DNA of 52,869 nt from SAR202 cluster bacterium (GCA_016872515.1 VGZR01000016.1:1-52869), one strand, 5' to 3'. Positions 1 through 9,723 are shown, counted from the first letter of the stretch. Numbers and translations are program-made. The notes: generated by a model from the sequence alone, not told the origin.

Positions 1-1353
1 GATGCTGGCGCGGAGCACGCGGTCATCGGCTCGTTGCTGATAGACGGCCAGGCGCTGACGAGGGTGGCGCCGTTCCTAAAACCCGAGGACTTCTACCTGC
101 CCAGAACACGCTGGTGCTTCGAGGCGAGCCTCGCGCTGTTCAACCGGGGTGAGGCCATCAACCAAGTGACGGTGGCGCACGAGCTTTTGCTGCAGAACAG
201 GCTCGAAGAGATTGGCGGCGCAGCGTTCCTGGGGCAGATGGTGCTGGGCGTGCCGACGTCAGTGCACATCGAGCACTACGGGCGCATCGTCCACCGGATG
301 GCGGTGATGCGGCAGCTCATCCAGGTGGCCGGGGACATCGCGGCCATCGGGTACGAGGGCGGCGCGGACGCGGATGCGGCGATGTCGCAGGCGGAGAACC
401 TGCTTTTCAAGGTGCGGTCGGGCCGCGCGACGCGCGACTTTGTCCACATCCGGCAGGTGCTCGACCAGTACATGGAGCAGACGGCCGGAGGACACCTGAG
501 CTTCGAGACGAAGCTGGCGCCGGTGCCCACCGGCTATACGAGCCTGGACAAGCTGCTGACGCACGGGATGCAGCGGTCTGATCTGCTCATCCTGGCGGCC
601 CGGCCCAGCCTGGGCAAGAGCAGCCTGGCGTTCAACATAGCGCGGAACGTGGCGGGCCGCGGGTCGCGGGTGGGCATCTTCAGCCTGGAGATGAGCGCGG
701 AGCAGATCGCGGTGCGCATGCTGTCCGGAGAGGCGCGGGTGCCGGGCAACAGGGTGCGCACGGGGCCGATCAGCGATGTCGAGGAGCGGCGGCTAATGGA
801 CGGCATCGGCGTGCTGTCCGACTTGCCCATCTACATAGACGACACCTCTTTTCAGACGGTGGTGGAGATACGCTCGAAGGCGCGGCGGCTCCAGGCGGAG
901 GCGGGCGTGGACCTGTTGATCGTGGACTACCTGCAGCTCATCGGCGGCTCGTCGGGGCGGCCCGAGAACCGCGTGCAGGAGATGAGCGAGATATCGCGCT
1001 CGCTTAAAGGGCTGGCGCGCGACTTGGACATCCCCGTGCTGGCGTGCTCGCAGCTCAGCCGCGCGGTCGAGCACCGCGAGTCGGGGCGTCCGAAGCTCTC
1101 GGACCTGCGCGAGAGCGGCAGCATCGAGCAGGACGCGGACGTGGTGGCGTTCATCCACCGCGAGGACAAGGTCTTCACGCGGGAGGAGTGGGAGAAGCGG
1201 TTCCCCCAGGCGGATTACCCGGAGAACATCGCGGAACTCATCATCGCCAAGCACCGGAACGGGCCGACGGGGATGGTGTCGCTCCTCTTCCGGAGCGACC
1301 TAGTGCGGTTCGAGAGCCTGGAGCACCGCAGCCCCTCGCGCGAGTTCGCATAG
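1..1353 (+). CDS. dnaB: Replicative DNA helicase DnaB, 5' end off the window
   Basis: Hexameric 5'-3' helicase of the replication fork. The frame is already open at base 1: the first codons read DAGAEHAVIGS and run straight into LLIDGQAL, the DnaB N-terminal domain, so the TTG at 34 is internal. The N-terminal helical domain covers roughly the first 115 residues. The RecA-like domain follows, with Walker A ARPSLGKSS near base 600, Walker B LLIVDYLQL near 910-935 and the LRESGSIEQDAD segment near 1105. The C-terminus ends normally in a TAG. The next gene starts 1 base after the stop, giving a dnaB, dnaD-like, dnaC-like operon. Only about 10-15 residues appear to be missing on the left. Confidence 0.95.
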   Translation, partial: DAGAEHAVIGSLLIDGQALTRVAPFLKPEDFYLPRTRWCFEASLALFNRGEAINQVTVAHELLLQNRLEEIGGAAFLGQMVLGVPTSVHIEHYGRIVHRMAVMRQLIQVAGDIAAIGYEGGADADAAMSQAENLLFKVRSGRATRDFVHIRQVLDQYMEQTAGGHLSFETKLAPVPTGYTSLDKLLTHGMQRSDLLILAARPSLGKSSLAFNIARNVAGRGSRVGIFSLEMSAEQIAVRMLSGEARVPGNRVRTGPISDVEERRLMDGIGVLSDLPIYIDDTSFQTVVEIRSKARRLQAEAGVDLLIVDYLQLIGGSSGRPENRVQEMSEISRSLKGLARDLDIPVLACSQLSRAVEHRESGRPKLSDLRESGSIEQDADVVAFIHREDKVFTREEWEKRFPQADYPENIAELIIAKHRNGPTGMVSLLFRSDLVRFESLEHRSPSREFA

Positions 1354-1354
1354 C

Positions 1355-2041
1355 GTGGAGAAGCGCGGCTTCCCGCGAAGGATGGAGTACACTCCGGTGC
1401 CCAGTCCGCTTCTAGGGCCGCTGCTGGAGGAGATCGAGGACCCGGACGAGCTCAGGTTGACACTGAGGGTAGTGTGGATCATTCACCAGGGGAAAGGAAG
1501 CCTCCGGTGGTTAACACAGGAGGACTTGGAGGCGGACGCGGTGCTGGCGCGGGTGTTTTCGGGACGCCCAGGTGTGCTGGCGAAGGCATTGCAGGCAGCA
1601 ACAACGAGGGGAACCCTGGTGGCGGTGGGTGGGCCGAGCGGAGGGACCCAATACACTCTGAATACAACGAATAACTGGCGGGCAGCAAGTAAATCACTTG
1701 ACCCAGAGGCCCAAGTCTCAGGATCCGATTCCGAAGGCGCAGGGTCTGGCGGAGTTGGGCGAAGCACCATCTTCGCGCTGTACGAGGACAATATCGGGAT
1801 GCTGAGTCCGCTCATCGCCGAGCAGCTCAAAGAGGCGGAGCAGCGATATCCCGCGCAGTGGGTGGTGGACGCGTTCAGGGAGTCGGTGGCGCAGAACAAG
1901 CGGAGCTGGCGGTACATCCAACGCATCCTAGAGCGGTGGGAGCGAGAAGGCAGAGGCCATGCAGGAACTGGGCGATATCCTGAAAAGGGTGGCGGCTATC
2001 AAGAGTCCGGGCCGGACAGGAACAGGCCTTTCCGGTACTGA
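1355..2041 (+). CDS. DnaD-domain primosomal protein
   Basis: A 228-residue protein with GTG start. The N-terminal half (about 1-105) looks like a winged-helix region rich in Leu and Glu. A low-complexity Gly/Ser linker covers about 110-136. Residues 140-200 form a DnaD C-terminal domain: YEDNIGMLSPLIAEQL, then the YxxxIxxxW motif at Y187, I191 and W195 within NKRSWRYIQRILERW. In the family this region binds DNA and partners during replication initiation or restart. Its place between dnaB and the AAA+ loader gene supports a helicase-loading role. It overlaps the next gene by 83 bases, so the two are probably translationally coupled. Confidence 0.85.
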   Translation: MEKRGFPRRMEYTPVPSPLLGPLLEEIEDPDELRLTLRVVWIIHQGKGSLRWLTQEDLEADAVLARVFSGRPGVLAKALQAATTRGTLVAVGGPSGGTQYTLNTTNNWRAASKSLDPEAQVSGSDSEGAGSGGVGRSTIFALYEDNIGMLSPLIAEQLKEAEQRYPAQWVVDAFRESVAQNKRSWRYIQRILERWEREGRGHAGTGRYPEKGGGYQESGPDRNRPFRY

Positions 2042-3356
2042 CAGCGCTGGTCCGGGCGGCGGCGGGAACGACTGCCCGCGGTGCGGCGGCCTCGGCTGGT
2101 ACACGTTCGATGTGCCGGTGGGCAGCCCGGAGTTCGGCAAGGTCATCCACTGCGACTGCCAGAAGGAGCGTGTCGAGGAGGAGCGGTTCGCCCGGCTGCT
2201 GCGGTACAGCAACCTGGGGACGCTATCGCGCTACACCTTCGAGTCGCTGGACCCGAACGGGAAGACGGACGACCCCGAGGGGAAGCGGCAGTTCACGGAT
2301 GCGGCGGCGAAGGCGCGGGAGTACGCGGACGGCCCGAAGGGGTGGCTGGTGCTGGTGGGGCCGCACGGGTCGGGGAAGACGCACCTGGCGGCGGCCATCG
2401 CCAACCGGCGCATCCAGCGGGGCAACGTGGCGCTGTTCATCCACGTGTCAGACCTGATGGACCACCTGCGGGCGAGCTTCGCGCCGAATAGCGAAATAGC
2501 GTACACGGAGCTGTTCGAGCAGGTGCGGAACACGCCGTTCATGGTGCTGGACGGGCTGGGCGGACAGACGACGAGCCCGTGGGCACTGGAGAAGCTGCAG
2601 CAGATCGTGAACCACCGGTCGAACGCGGAGCTACCGACGGTGCTCACGACGACGAAGGAGCCGCAGGAGCTGGACCCGTACATCGCCAGCCGGCTGACCG
2701 GCGAGTCGTGCGCGGTCGTGCGGCTGCCGGGCCAGACGAGGAGGACGGCGCACGGGCTGGGGCGCGTGCCGCCGCAGATGGTGCAGCGCATGACGCTCGA
2801 ATCCTTCGACGTGCGGGGGAATAACCCAACGGCGCAGCAGCGGGCGAGCCTGGAACATGCCTTGGGCGCGGCGAGGAACTACGCTGCCGACCCGGACGGA
2901 TGGTTGACGCTGTTCGGCGGCACGGGCGTGGGTAAGACGCACCTGGCGGTAGCCATCGCGGGGGAGCAGCTCAAGCGGGGCAAGCGGGTGTTCCTCGCCT
3001 TCGTGCCGGAGCTGCTGGACTATCTGCGGTACACCTACAGCCCGCAGAGCACCATCACGTACGACCGGCTCTTCGACGAGGTGAAGAACGCAGAGCTGCT
3101 GGTGCTGGACGACCTGGGGCAGGAGCACACGAGCCCGTGGGCGTACGAGAAGCTGTACCAGATCGTGGTGTACCGGCACAACGCGCGGCTGCCGACGGTG
3201 GTGACGACGATGGTGGACTTCACCGAGGAGGCCGGCCCCATCGGATCGCGGGTGCAAGACCCGTCGGTGGGCCAGCTGGTGCGGATGGACGCGCCGGACT
3301 ACCGGAACAAGAACCGCGGGGCGCAGCGCGCCAGGGGCACGGCGCGGAGGACATAG
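1959..3356 (+). CDS. DnaC/IstB-like helicase-loader ATPase with two fused AAA+ domains
   Basis: 465 residues, about twice the usual DnaC/DnaI length. A zinc-finger-like start has C39-x2-C42 and C65-x-C67. Two AAA+ domains follow. Domain 1 has Walker A GPHGSGKT (134-141), but its Walker B reads FMVLDGL (194-200), with Gly where the second acidic residue normally sits. Domain 2 has Walker A GGTGVGKT (320-327) and a normal Walker B LLVLDDL (380-386). Both domains share segments such as TSPWALEKL and TSPWAYEKL, so this is an internal duplication. A role in loading DnaB is inferred from family and operon. Domain 1 may bind ATP but hydrolyse it poorly. Confidence 0.88.
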   Translation: MQELGDILKRVAAIKSPGRTGTGLSGTDSAGPGGGGNDCPRCGGLGWYTFDVPVGSPEFGKVIHCDCQKERVEEERFARLLRYSNLGTLSRYTFESLDPNGKTDDPEGKRQFTDAAAKAREYADGPKGWLVLVGPHGSGKTHLAAAIANRRIQRGNVALFIHVSDLMDHLRASFAPNSEIAYTELFEQVRNTPFMVLDGLGGQTTSPWALEKLQQIVNHRSNAELPTVLTTTKEPQELDPYIASRLTGESCAVVRLPGQTRRTAHGLGRVPPQMVQRMTLESFDVRGNNPTAQQRASLEHALGAARNYAADPDGWLTLFGGTGVGKTHLAVAIAGEQLKRGKRVFLAFVPELLDYLRYTYSPQSTITYDRLFDEVKNAELLVLDDLGQEHTSPWAYEKLYQIVVYRHNARLPTVVTTMVDFTEEAGPIGSRVQDPSVGQLVRMDAPDYRNKNRGAQRARGTARRT

Positions 3357-3446
3357 CGCCAGCCCCATCCCTTTCGTCTTGCCCTTTCTCTCTGAAGGGG
3401 AAGGGTTATCACACTCCCCCTGCAAAGAGCGAAGGCAAGCTTGAGC

Positions 3447-3826
3447 ATGGAAGCAGGTACGCCCCACCCGACAGCGTGTGTGTTTTGCGAGATCGTCGCG
3501 GGCAGTCGAGGAAGACGGTTGCACTACGAGGACGAGAAGGTTGCCGTCTTCGACAACCAGCTCACCTGGGTGCCGGTGATGCTGCTGCTAATCCCGAAGC
3601 AACATATGACGCAGGCGGAACTGTGGACCGATGGAGACATGGTGGCGCGCCTGGGGAAGCTCGCGGTGAAGTTCGGGCAGGAGCTTTGCCCGAACGGGTT
3701 CCGCATCCTGTCGAACTTCGGAGCGGACGCGTTCCAGACGCAGCCGCACGGCCACATCCACGTCATCGGCGGCCGGTTCTTGGGAAGGTATGTGCAGTAC
3801 GAGGCGCGAGATGGCGAAGCGGATAG
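3447..3826 (+). CDS. HIT-family (histidine triad) protein, 3' end disturbed
   Basis: Small nucleotide hydrolase or transferase of the histidine-triad superfamily. It has an N-terminal CVFCEIVAG segment, a central VPVMLLLIPKQHM stretch and the catalytic triad HGHIHVIGG near 3750-3776. ATG 3447 was chosen over TTG 3441 because GAAGGCAAG precedes it. The frame has no stop after the domain and would run on to 4358 through the next gene out of frame. A TAG at 3824-3826 in the +2 frame, just past the next gene's ATG at 3811, probably marks the true end. That implies a small indel between about 3780 and 3820. The end coordinate is therefore inferred. Confidence 0.75.
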
Positions 3827-4636
3827 GCGTACTTACGGTGCACGGGATGGGGGAGCAGAAACCGGACTTCGACCAAGGCCTCCGGCAGCGGCTCACGGCG
3901 CAGTTGCCCGCGAACGTGCGGAAGGATGTGGCGTTCCAGACCGTGTTTTGCCAGGACCTGATGCAAGGGAACCAGGGGCTGGTCTGGGGGAGGATGGAGG
4001 GGAAGGGGCTGCGTTGGAAGAGTTCGCGGCGGTTTTTCCTGTACAACTTCAGCGACGCGGCGACGTACGAGCATGCGCACTCAAGCGGCGGACAGCGTGT
4101 ACCGGAAGGTGCATGGAACCATCCGGAAGGCGGTGGACAGGCTGCGGGGTGAACTGGAGAGCGACGCGTCGCCGGTGGTGGTCATCGCCCACTCGCTGGG
4201 GTGCCAGGTCATCTCGAACTACATCTGGGACGCGGCGGCGGGCAAGGGCGTCTGGGTGGGCGCGGCGCCGACGGGCTTCCAGAGGTTCGGGACGCTGCGG
4301 TACATGTTCACGGCGGGGTGCAACATCCCGCTGTTCGTATCGGGCAAGGCGAAGATAGAAGCCATCCACAAGCCGAACCCGGACTTCCAGTGGCTGAACT
4401 TCTACGACAACGACGACTTCCTCGGCTGGCCGCTCAAGCCGCTGAGCACGGGGTTCCCGAACTCGTACGATGCGGTGGTGGCGCGGGACATCGAGATGAA
4501 CGCGAGCGGGCTGCCGGGGTTCCTGAACTGGCTGAAGAGCTGGACGCCCGCGGCGCACACGGCCTACTGGGAGTCGGACGGCTTCATCAAGCCGGTGGCC
4601 GAGGGCATCGCGCGGGTCCATGCGGGGTTGCCGTAG
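3811..4636 (+). pseudogene. Alpha/beta hydrolase (lipase-like), frameshifted
   Basis: The N-terminal part reads MAKRIGVLTVHGMGEQ, where HGMG is a typical oxyanion-loop signature. In another frame the remainder carries VVVIAHSLGCQVISNYIWD, the nucleophile elbow with Ser in AHSLG. The two parts join near 4073, where YEHA leads into QAADSVYRKVHG, so one frameshift separates them. Together they give about 275 residues, a plausible full-length single-domain hydrolase. The substrate is unknown. It overlaps the end of the HIT gene, which suggests co-transcription. Whether the shift is real or an assembly error cannot be told from sequence alone. Confidence 0.75.
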
Positions 4637-4800
4637 GGTAGGCCGAGCTATATCCGTTATCCCCTAGGTCGGCCCCTTCGACGAGCCTGCAGAGGGGAGG
4701 ACGCCCCTTCGTAAGACGCTCGCCTGGCAGCTACCAACCGAAGAACTCCGAAAAACTGTCTGGTACTATGCGGCTGCGTAGCCAAGAAGAGGGACGCGCG

Positions 4801-6819
4801 TTGAAAGTCATTAGTCTGAACCAACGCCAACCCAAGGCTGCCCGGCTAGCGACGTTCACGCTCTTGCTCGCCGTGGTCATGGCGTGTTCCAACACGGCTC
4901 CACCGCCCACGCCTGACCCACGGTTGGATGAAGTGCAGCAAGGCCTTAAAGCCATTCAGGAGCGGTTCGACCGTGTCGAGAAGGAGGTGGGACAACTCAC
5001 CGAGCCGACGGCGACACCAGCCCCGACGGCGACGGCCGTGGCCTCCCCTACCCCGACGCCTACGCCGGGCGTGGCATTGGGGGATGTCCGAGACCTAGTC
5101 ACCGACCGCATCGCAGCAGCCCTCACCGCCATCCCCAGGCCCATACTCGTTCCCAGCATCGAGCAAGTGGAACGTCTGATACAGGCCCGTGTCACCGAGG
5201 CCCTCGCCGCCATCCCTACGCCAGAATTCGTGCCGACCCCGATCGCTGTTTCTGTTACAGCACTAGTCAAAGTCGTGCCCCAGGTCTCCGGCTCTGCGGA
5301 GGCCTCCGTTCAAGAGGGAGTCGAACTCACCATCGAGCCGGGGCTGCCCCTGGCCGGACAGGACGTCAGATTCATCCTGGAAGGCCTCGACCCCTGGCAA
5401 GGGGTGACGATAGAGTTCGTTGACCCGCGGGGTGCCACGGTACCCTGGGTAACGGAGGATGAGGTCAGCTACGCCCCGGTGAATGGAGCTCCTGTAACCA
5501 ACCGCACTCTCTATGCCGACGGCAACGGCAAGGTTTCTTGGATGCGAGTGGGAACCAAGGACGCCGAAGGCATTTGGACGGTCCGCATCACCATCGGCAA
5601 CAAGACAACCGCAGTGACTTACCCTGTAGCCCAGCTTCAGGTACCGGTGCAGCAGGTAGTTACCGTGGACGCCGAACTGCGGCGATGTCAGGGGGTGGTC
5701 TCGGACACCTACTTCTCGGCCCAGGTGCCCACGACGCTGGCGCTGGATTCCCAGGCACATCTGGCCTGGGTTACGGCACAAATCAACCAGCGGCTAGGGA
5801 TCCAGAGCACGATGATTCCCGACATCTACCTGCTGGGCAACGAGTCACTGCTCAAAGAAGTGGCCCGGACGGTGGGGACCAATGTGGGATTCGAGGTCGG
5901 CTTTCACAAACGCAGTGGCACCAACCCTGGTATCGATATGAGGACCGACAGCTATCAAAGCGACCTGCGGCGCACCCTCACCCACGAGTACGTCCACCTG
6001 GTGCTGGACGAGATAACTGGGCACGTAGACCTACCTTCATGGTTGAACGAGGGGCTGGCCGGTTACATAGAGTATGAACTAAGGCTCGACTCGGCCAAAC
6101 CCCACGTGACGACAAGTATCCTTTACATCAGGGTCGATAGAGCCAGGCGGCCGCCGCCGCTAACGCTTTGATCCCGCTGGCATCGCTGGAAAGTCAGGCC
6201 ATATGGAACTCCCAGAGAGACGAAGCCCGGGTCCAACTTCAATACGCGGAGTCGCAGATGGCAGTGCGGTACATGGCTGAGACGTACGGTCCTACTTCTC
6301 CGGTACAGGTTATGAAGAAGTATGCCTCTGGAGTCGGGCTTCCAGCGGCGTTCAAGGAAGTCACTGGCAGATTTCGAACAGAGCTTCACGAATTGGTTGA
6401 GGGATAGGACTGACCCGCAGCGCGAGGCCGTACGGGGCTACGTGGCAATCGCGATGCAAACCATGGACGGCGTCCAGGCAGTGTACGATCGAAGGGAAGA
6501 CGAACTGAACAGAGCGGATACCCTCGCTACCAACACCCGCCTGGAGATGAAACGACGGAATGTGGACGACGCCAAGACCTTGCGCACGCAGCTTCAGGGC
6601 GCGGCGGAACCGACCACCGTGCAGGCTGTGCATCAACAATTTTTGGTATTCATGGATAGGCTCATCGAGTGGCTCCAGCTCGAGTTAGACTGGCTCGACC
6701 AAGGCAATGACGCTAAGCGGGTGGCGGCCTACGCCATGATTCCGGAGATTAACGCACGTGATTTTGGAGTCTCGCGTGATTTAGCGGACATCCAGTACCA
6801 GTATCAAGTGACGCCGTGA
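4801..6819 (+). pseudogene. Lipoprotein with gluzincin (peptidase MA-like) metallopeptidase domain, two frameshifts
   Basis: Starts with a lipoprotein signal ending VVMAC. TTG 4801 is preceded by AAGAGGGA; ATG 4768 is the alternative. A Thr/Pro spacer and amphipathic helices follow, then a beta-rich region at about 5280-5640. The zinc peptidase domain has HEYVH at 5983-5997 and LNEGLAGYIEY about 50 bases further, the usual HExxH plus downstream Glu arrangement. The frame breaks near 6139 (it resumes as SQAAAAANALIPL) and again near 6370 (it resumes as ADFEQSFTNWLRD). The last frame runs to a TGA at 6817-6819. The C-terminal helices are rich in Arg, Asp and Gln. It is probably a cell-surface protease or a non-catalytic relative. 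Confidence 0.7.
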
Positions 6820-7115
6820 GCAAGGGCAGCATGGCCTAGTTCCTTCGACCCCTTTCCATCTGCCCAAGGCGCCGGAGGGCGGTGCCCTCCATGACTCAAG
6901 GAAGAAGGACTCCAGCGCCACTTGGGCCAAATCCTTCGAGCAGGGAGTAGAGGCTGTCGTCCTCGCCGCCCGCAGTCCCCGGTTCGGACGTCTGTTGCAA
7001 ACGGCGGACGCTTAGGCTTATCCTTGCCGCGAATCTTGGGCCGACCTTGAAGGGCAAGCGCCGTCAAGCTGTCCACGCCAGGGTCTGAAAGGCCGGCCAT
7101 AGAGCAGGAGATGAC

Positions 7116-8174
7116 ATGAAGATCGTCATGGTGTTGTACCCAGGGGGAGAGGCCGGAAAGAGGGTGCCCGAGCTGTTGGGCTGCGTGGAGAACGCGCTCG
7201 GCCTCAGGCAGTTCCTCGAATCGAAAGGGCACAAGCTGGTCGTCACCACGGACACGAGCAAGGAGATGGAGAAGCAGCTCGAGGACGCCGACGTGTTCAT
7301 CTGCCAGCCGTTCTGGCCCGCCTATATCACCCGCGAGCGCATCAGCAAGGCGCCAAAGCTGAAGCTGCTGCTGACTGCGGGCGTCGGCTCGGACCACTAT
7401 GACCTGGCGGCCGCCGCGGAGCGGAACATCACCGTGGCCGAAATCACCGGCAGCAACGTGGTCAGTGTGGCCGAGCACGTCGTGATGCAGGTCCTGACCC
7501 TCGTGCGAAACTACATGCCCGCGTACCAGGAAGTGGTCGCCGGCGGATGGGACATCGCCAAGGTGGCATCGAGGTCGCACGACCTGGAGGACAAGACGGT
7601 TGGCATCTTCGGCATGGGCCGCATCGGCCAGCGAGTCGCGACGCGGCTCAAGCCGTTCGATGTAAAGCTGTTCTATTACGACAACCGGCGGCTCACGACG
7701 GCGGAGGAGCAGGTCGTGGGCGCGCGCTACATGCCGTTGGAGACCATGCTCCCCATCTGCGATGTGGTGAGCATCAATACGCCGTTGACGCCCGCGACGG
7801 ACCGGTATTTCAACAAGCAGCGGCTGATGAGCATGAAGAAGGGCGCGTGGATGGTGAACACTGCGCGTGGCCGCATCGTGGACACGGACGCGCTGGTCGA
7901 GGTGCTGAAGTCGGGCCACCTGGCGGGCTACGCGGGCGACGTGTGGTACCCGCAGCCGGCGCCCGCCGACCACCCGTGGCGCACGATGCCCAACCACGCG
8001 ATGACGCCGCACGTGTCGGGGACGTCGCTGGAGGCGCAGAAACGGTACGCCGATGGGGTCCGCGACTGCCTCACGAAGTTCTTCGAAGGGAAACCGCTGG
8101 AGCGCGAATACATCATCGTGGACGGCGGCAAGGTCGTCAGCCCGAGCTACAGCTACGCCTTCGAGAAGAAGTAA
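7116..8174 (+). CDS. fdh: NAD-dependent formate dehydrogenase (D-2-hydroxyacid dehydrogenase fold)
   Basis: 352 residues. It oxidises formate to CO2 with reduction of NAD+ in the cytoplasm. FDH-specific signatures are present: SNVVSVAEHVVMQVLTLVRN (114-132), the NAD fold motif GMGRIG (166-171), catalytic Arg in NTARGR (R251), and the YPQPAPADHPWR block (278-289) followed by H299 in MTPHVSG. These distinguish FDH from glycerate or phosphoglycerate dehydrogenases. ATG 7116 follows GAGCAGGAGA at a suitable distance. A strong intrinsic terminator at 8201-8234 ends the transcript, which looks monocistronic. The 296 bases upstream hold no convincing gene. Confidence 0.93.
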   Translation: MKIVMVLYPGGEAGKRVPELLGCVENALGLRQFLESKGHKLVVTTDTSKEMEKQLEDADVFICQPFWPAYITRERISKAPKLKLLLTAGVGSDHYDLAAAAERNITVAEITGSNVVSVAEHVVMQVLTLVRNYMPAYQEVVAGGWDIAKVASRSHDLEDKTVGIFGMGRIGQRVATRLKPFDVKLFYYDNRRLTTAEEQVVGARYMPLETMLPICDVVSINTPLTPATDRYFNKQRLMSMKKGAWMVNTARGRIVDTDALVEVLKSGHLAGYAGDVWYPQPAPADHPWRTMPNHAMTPHVSGTSLEAQKRYADGVRDCLTKFFEGKPLEREYIIVDGGKVVSPSYSYAFEKK

Positions 8175-8200
8175 TCTCAAACAAGGGCCTGATTGGACAG

Positions 8201-8234
8201 GGGGAGGGGTTGTTGTCCAACCCCTCCCCTTTTC
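8201..8234 (+). terminator. Intrinsic terminator after formate dehydrogenase
   Basis: Perfect 12-bp stem (GGGGAGGGGTTG at 8201-8212 with CAACCCCTCCCC at 8218-8229), 5-base loop and a TTTT tail. It lies 27 bases past the fdh stop and 12 bases from the convergent arsR-like gene. The CCCCTCCCC arm also resembles arms of the GC-rich repeats right of 41 kb. Confidence 0.85.
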
Positions 8235-8246
8235 ATTGCGGCGGGG

Positions 8247-8630
8247 TCAGGCGCAGCAGGCGTCGCCGGACGAGCAACATGCGCCTGCCTCGGTGCAGCA
8301 TGTGTTCGAGGAGTCGCAGCAGGCGCTGGCGGGGGTCAGCTGGATAGTGAACTGGCTCACGCTCTTGGCGAGGCGCTCGACGGCGCCGGGGGCTATGCAG
8401 TAGCAGACGGACGGGCCTTCGATGCGGCCCGCGATGAGCCCAGCGTCTTTGAGCACCTTGAGATGCTGGGAGACGGTGGACTGCGCTAGGGGCAGCTCGT
8501 CAACAACTTTGGAGCAGATACACGGCTTCTCGGCGAGGACCTGCATGATTTTGAGACGGGCGGGATGGCCGAGGGCGCGGAAGGTGTCCACCAAATTCTG
8601 GTCTCTTTCAACGAGTTCGATGTCTTTCAT
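8247..8630 (-). CDS. ArsR/SmtB-family metal-responsive repressor with Cys-rich tail
   Basis: 127 residues. A winged-helix domain covers about 12-95: LGHPARLKIMQVL, then KPCICSKVVDELPLAQSTVS, which holds a CxC next to the recognition helices as in As(III)-type ArsR proteins. The last 25 residues are very Cys-rich, with four CC pairs (ACCDS, TCCTE, ACCSS, ACCA), likely a second soft-metal site. ATG 8630 is preceded on its strand by AAAGGAGG. The gene is transcribed away from the nucleoside hydrolase across a 121-base gap containing an inverted repeat. Autoregulation and repression of the divergent gene are inferred. No arsenic resistance gene is adjacent. Confidence 0.9.
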   Translation of the reverse strand: MKDIELVERDQNLVDTFRALGHPARLKIMQVLAEKPCICSKVVDELPLAQSTVSQHLKVLKDAGLIAGRIEGPSVCYCIAPGAVERLAKSVSQFTIQLTPASACCDSSNTCCTEAGACCSSGDACCA

Positions 8631-8643
8631 TGATGCCTCCTTT

Positions 8644-8677
8644 ATCGTAACAAGACGATGTATGGTTCTTTTACGAT
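8644..8677. promoter_or_regulatory. Candidate ArsR-type operator (inverted repeat)
   Basis: ATCGTAA at 8644-8650 and TTACGAT at 8671-8677 form a perfect 7-bp inverted repeat separated by 20 bases. It lies in the divergent gap just upstream of the ArsR-like start. This position suits a dimeric winged-helix repressor. Binding is inferred only. Confidence 0.45.
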
Positions 8678-8751
8678 GAATCAGCAGGATGTCAAGAGTT
8701 GGGCTTTTCCGTGCAGGCGAGAGAGCGTATGCTTTCGCCGGAGGTAAGGCG

Positions 8752-9723
8752 ATGGAACGGAAGAAGGTCATCTTGGACATGGACCCGGGCGTGGACGACG
8801 CGCTGGCCATCATCCTGGCGCTGCGGTCGACGGAGCTGGAGGTGCTGGCCATCACGACGGTGGCGGGCAACATGGGCATCGAGCACTGCGTGAAGAACAC
8901 GTTGCGCGTGCTGGCGCTGCTCGGCATCAAGGACCCGCCGCCGGTGGCGCGCGGCGCCTCGAAGCCGCTGAAGGCGAAGCCGTACGATGCGGCCAGCGTC
9001 CACGGGGCCGACGGCCTCGGCGACTTGGGCGACAAGTACTACCCAAAGCTGGGCTGGGACGCACTGGTGAAGGAGCCTGCCGCCGACCTCGTCGCGCGCA
9101 TCGTGGCAGAGCACCCGGGCGAGGTGACCATCCTGGCCGAGGGGCCTATCACAAACGTAGCCGAAGCGATCCGCCGCCACCCGAAGGAGATGGCGAAGGC
9201 GAAGGGCATCCAGGCGATGACAGGCGCGGTGCGCGTGCCCGGCAACATCCCCCCGCTGGGCGCGGCAGAGTTCGACGCGTACGTTGACCCGCACGCGCTG
9301 GAGGAGGTGCTTGCGTTCACGGTGCCGGTGCTCATGGTGCCGCTGGACGTGACCCACACCGCGCCGCTGCGCCGGGAGATCGCGCAGTGGGAGTTCGGCA
9401 AGCAGAAGGACCGCATCTCGCGCTTCGTGCTCGACGCCACGGTCCACTAGATGGACTTTCATCGCGACGTCGAGGGGTTCGACGGCTGCTACCTCCACGA
9501 CCCTCTGAGCATGGCCATCGCCGCCTTCCCGACCATCGCACGGACGGAGGCGATGCGTATCCATGTGGATACTTCAGAGGGGCTGACGCGCGGCATGACC
9601 CTACCCTACCGGCACGCGCAGCACAAGAAGCCGGAGCCGAACTGCCAGGTTGCGGTCAAGACAGACACCGAGCGGTTCACGCGGGTGTTCATGGAGCGGG
9701 TCCGCGGCGGCAGGGTCTTCTAG
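8752..9723 (+). pseudogene. Inosine/uridine-preferring nucleoside hydrolase with in-frame TAG
   Basis: Ribonucleoside hydrolase. The N-terminal Ca-binding signature DMDPGVDDALA is near residues 9-19, TTVAGN and GADGLGD follow, and the C-terminal GFDGCYLHDPL motif is near 9478-9510. ATG 8752 follows GGAGGTAAG. A TAG at 9448-9450 interrupts the frame between DATVH and MDFHRDVEG. The same frame continues intact to the expected end, giving about 323 codons, the normal length for the family. The stop falls where family members usually have Tyr, one base from TAC. Without the last quarter the active-site His-Asp (LHD) is lost, so the truncated product should be inactive. Confidence 0.85.

Noticed and set aside
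3827-4358. HIT protein extended to 305 residues
   Set aside because: Past the triad the frame is Arg/Ala-rich and out of frame with the hydrolase gene it overlaps. HIT proteins end soon after the triad.
5020-5085. Tandem DNA repeat in the Thr/Pro spacer of the gluzincin lipoprotein
   Set aside because: It is coding low complexity (TPTPTP-type) common to most lipoproteins in this window, not an independent repeat element.
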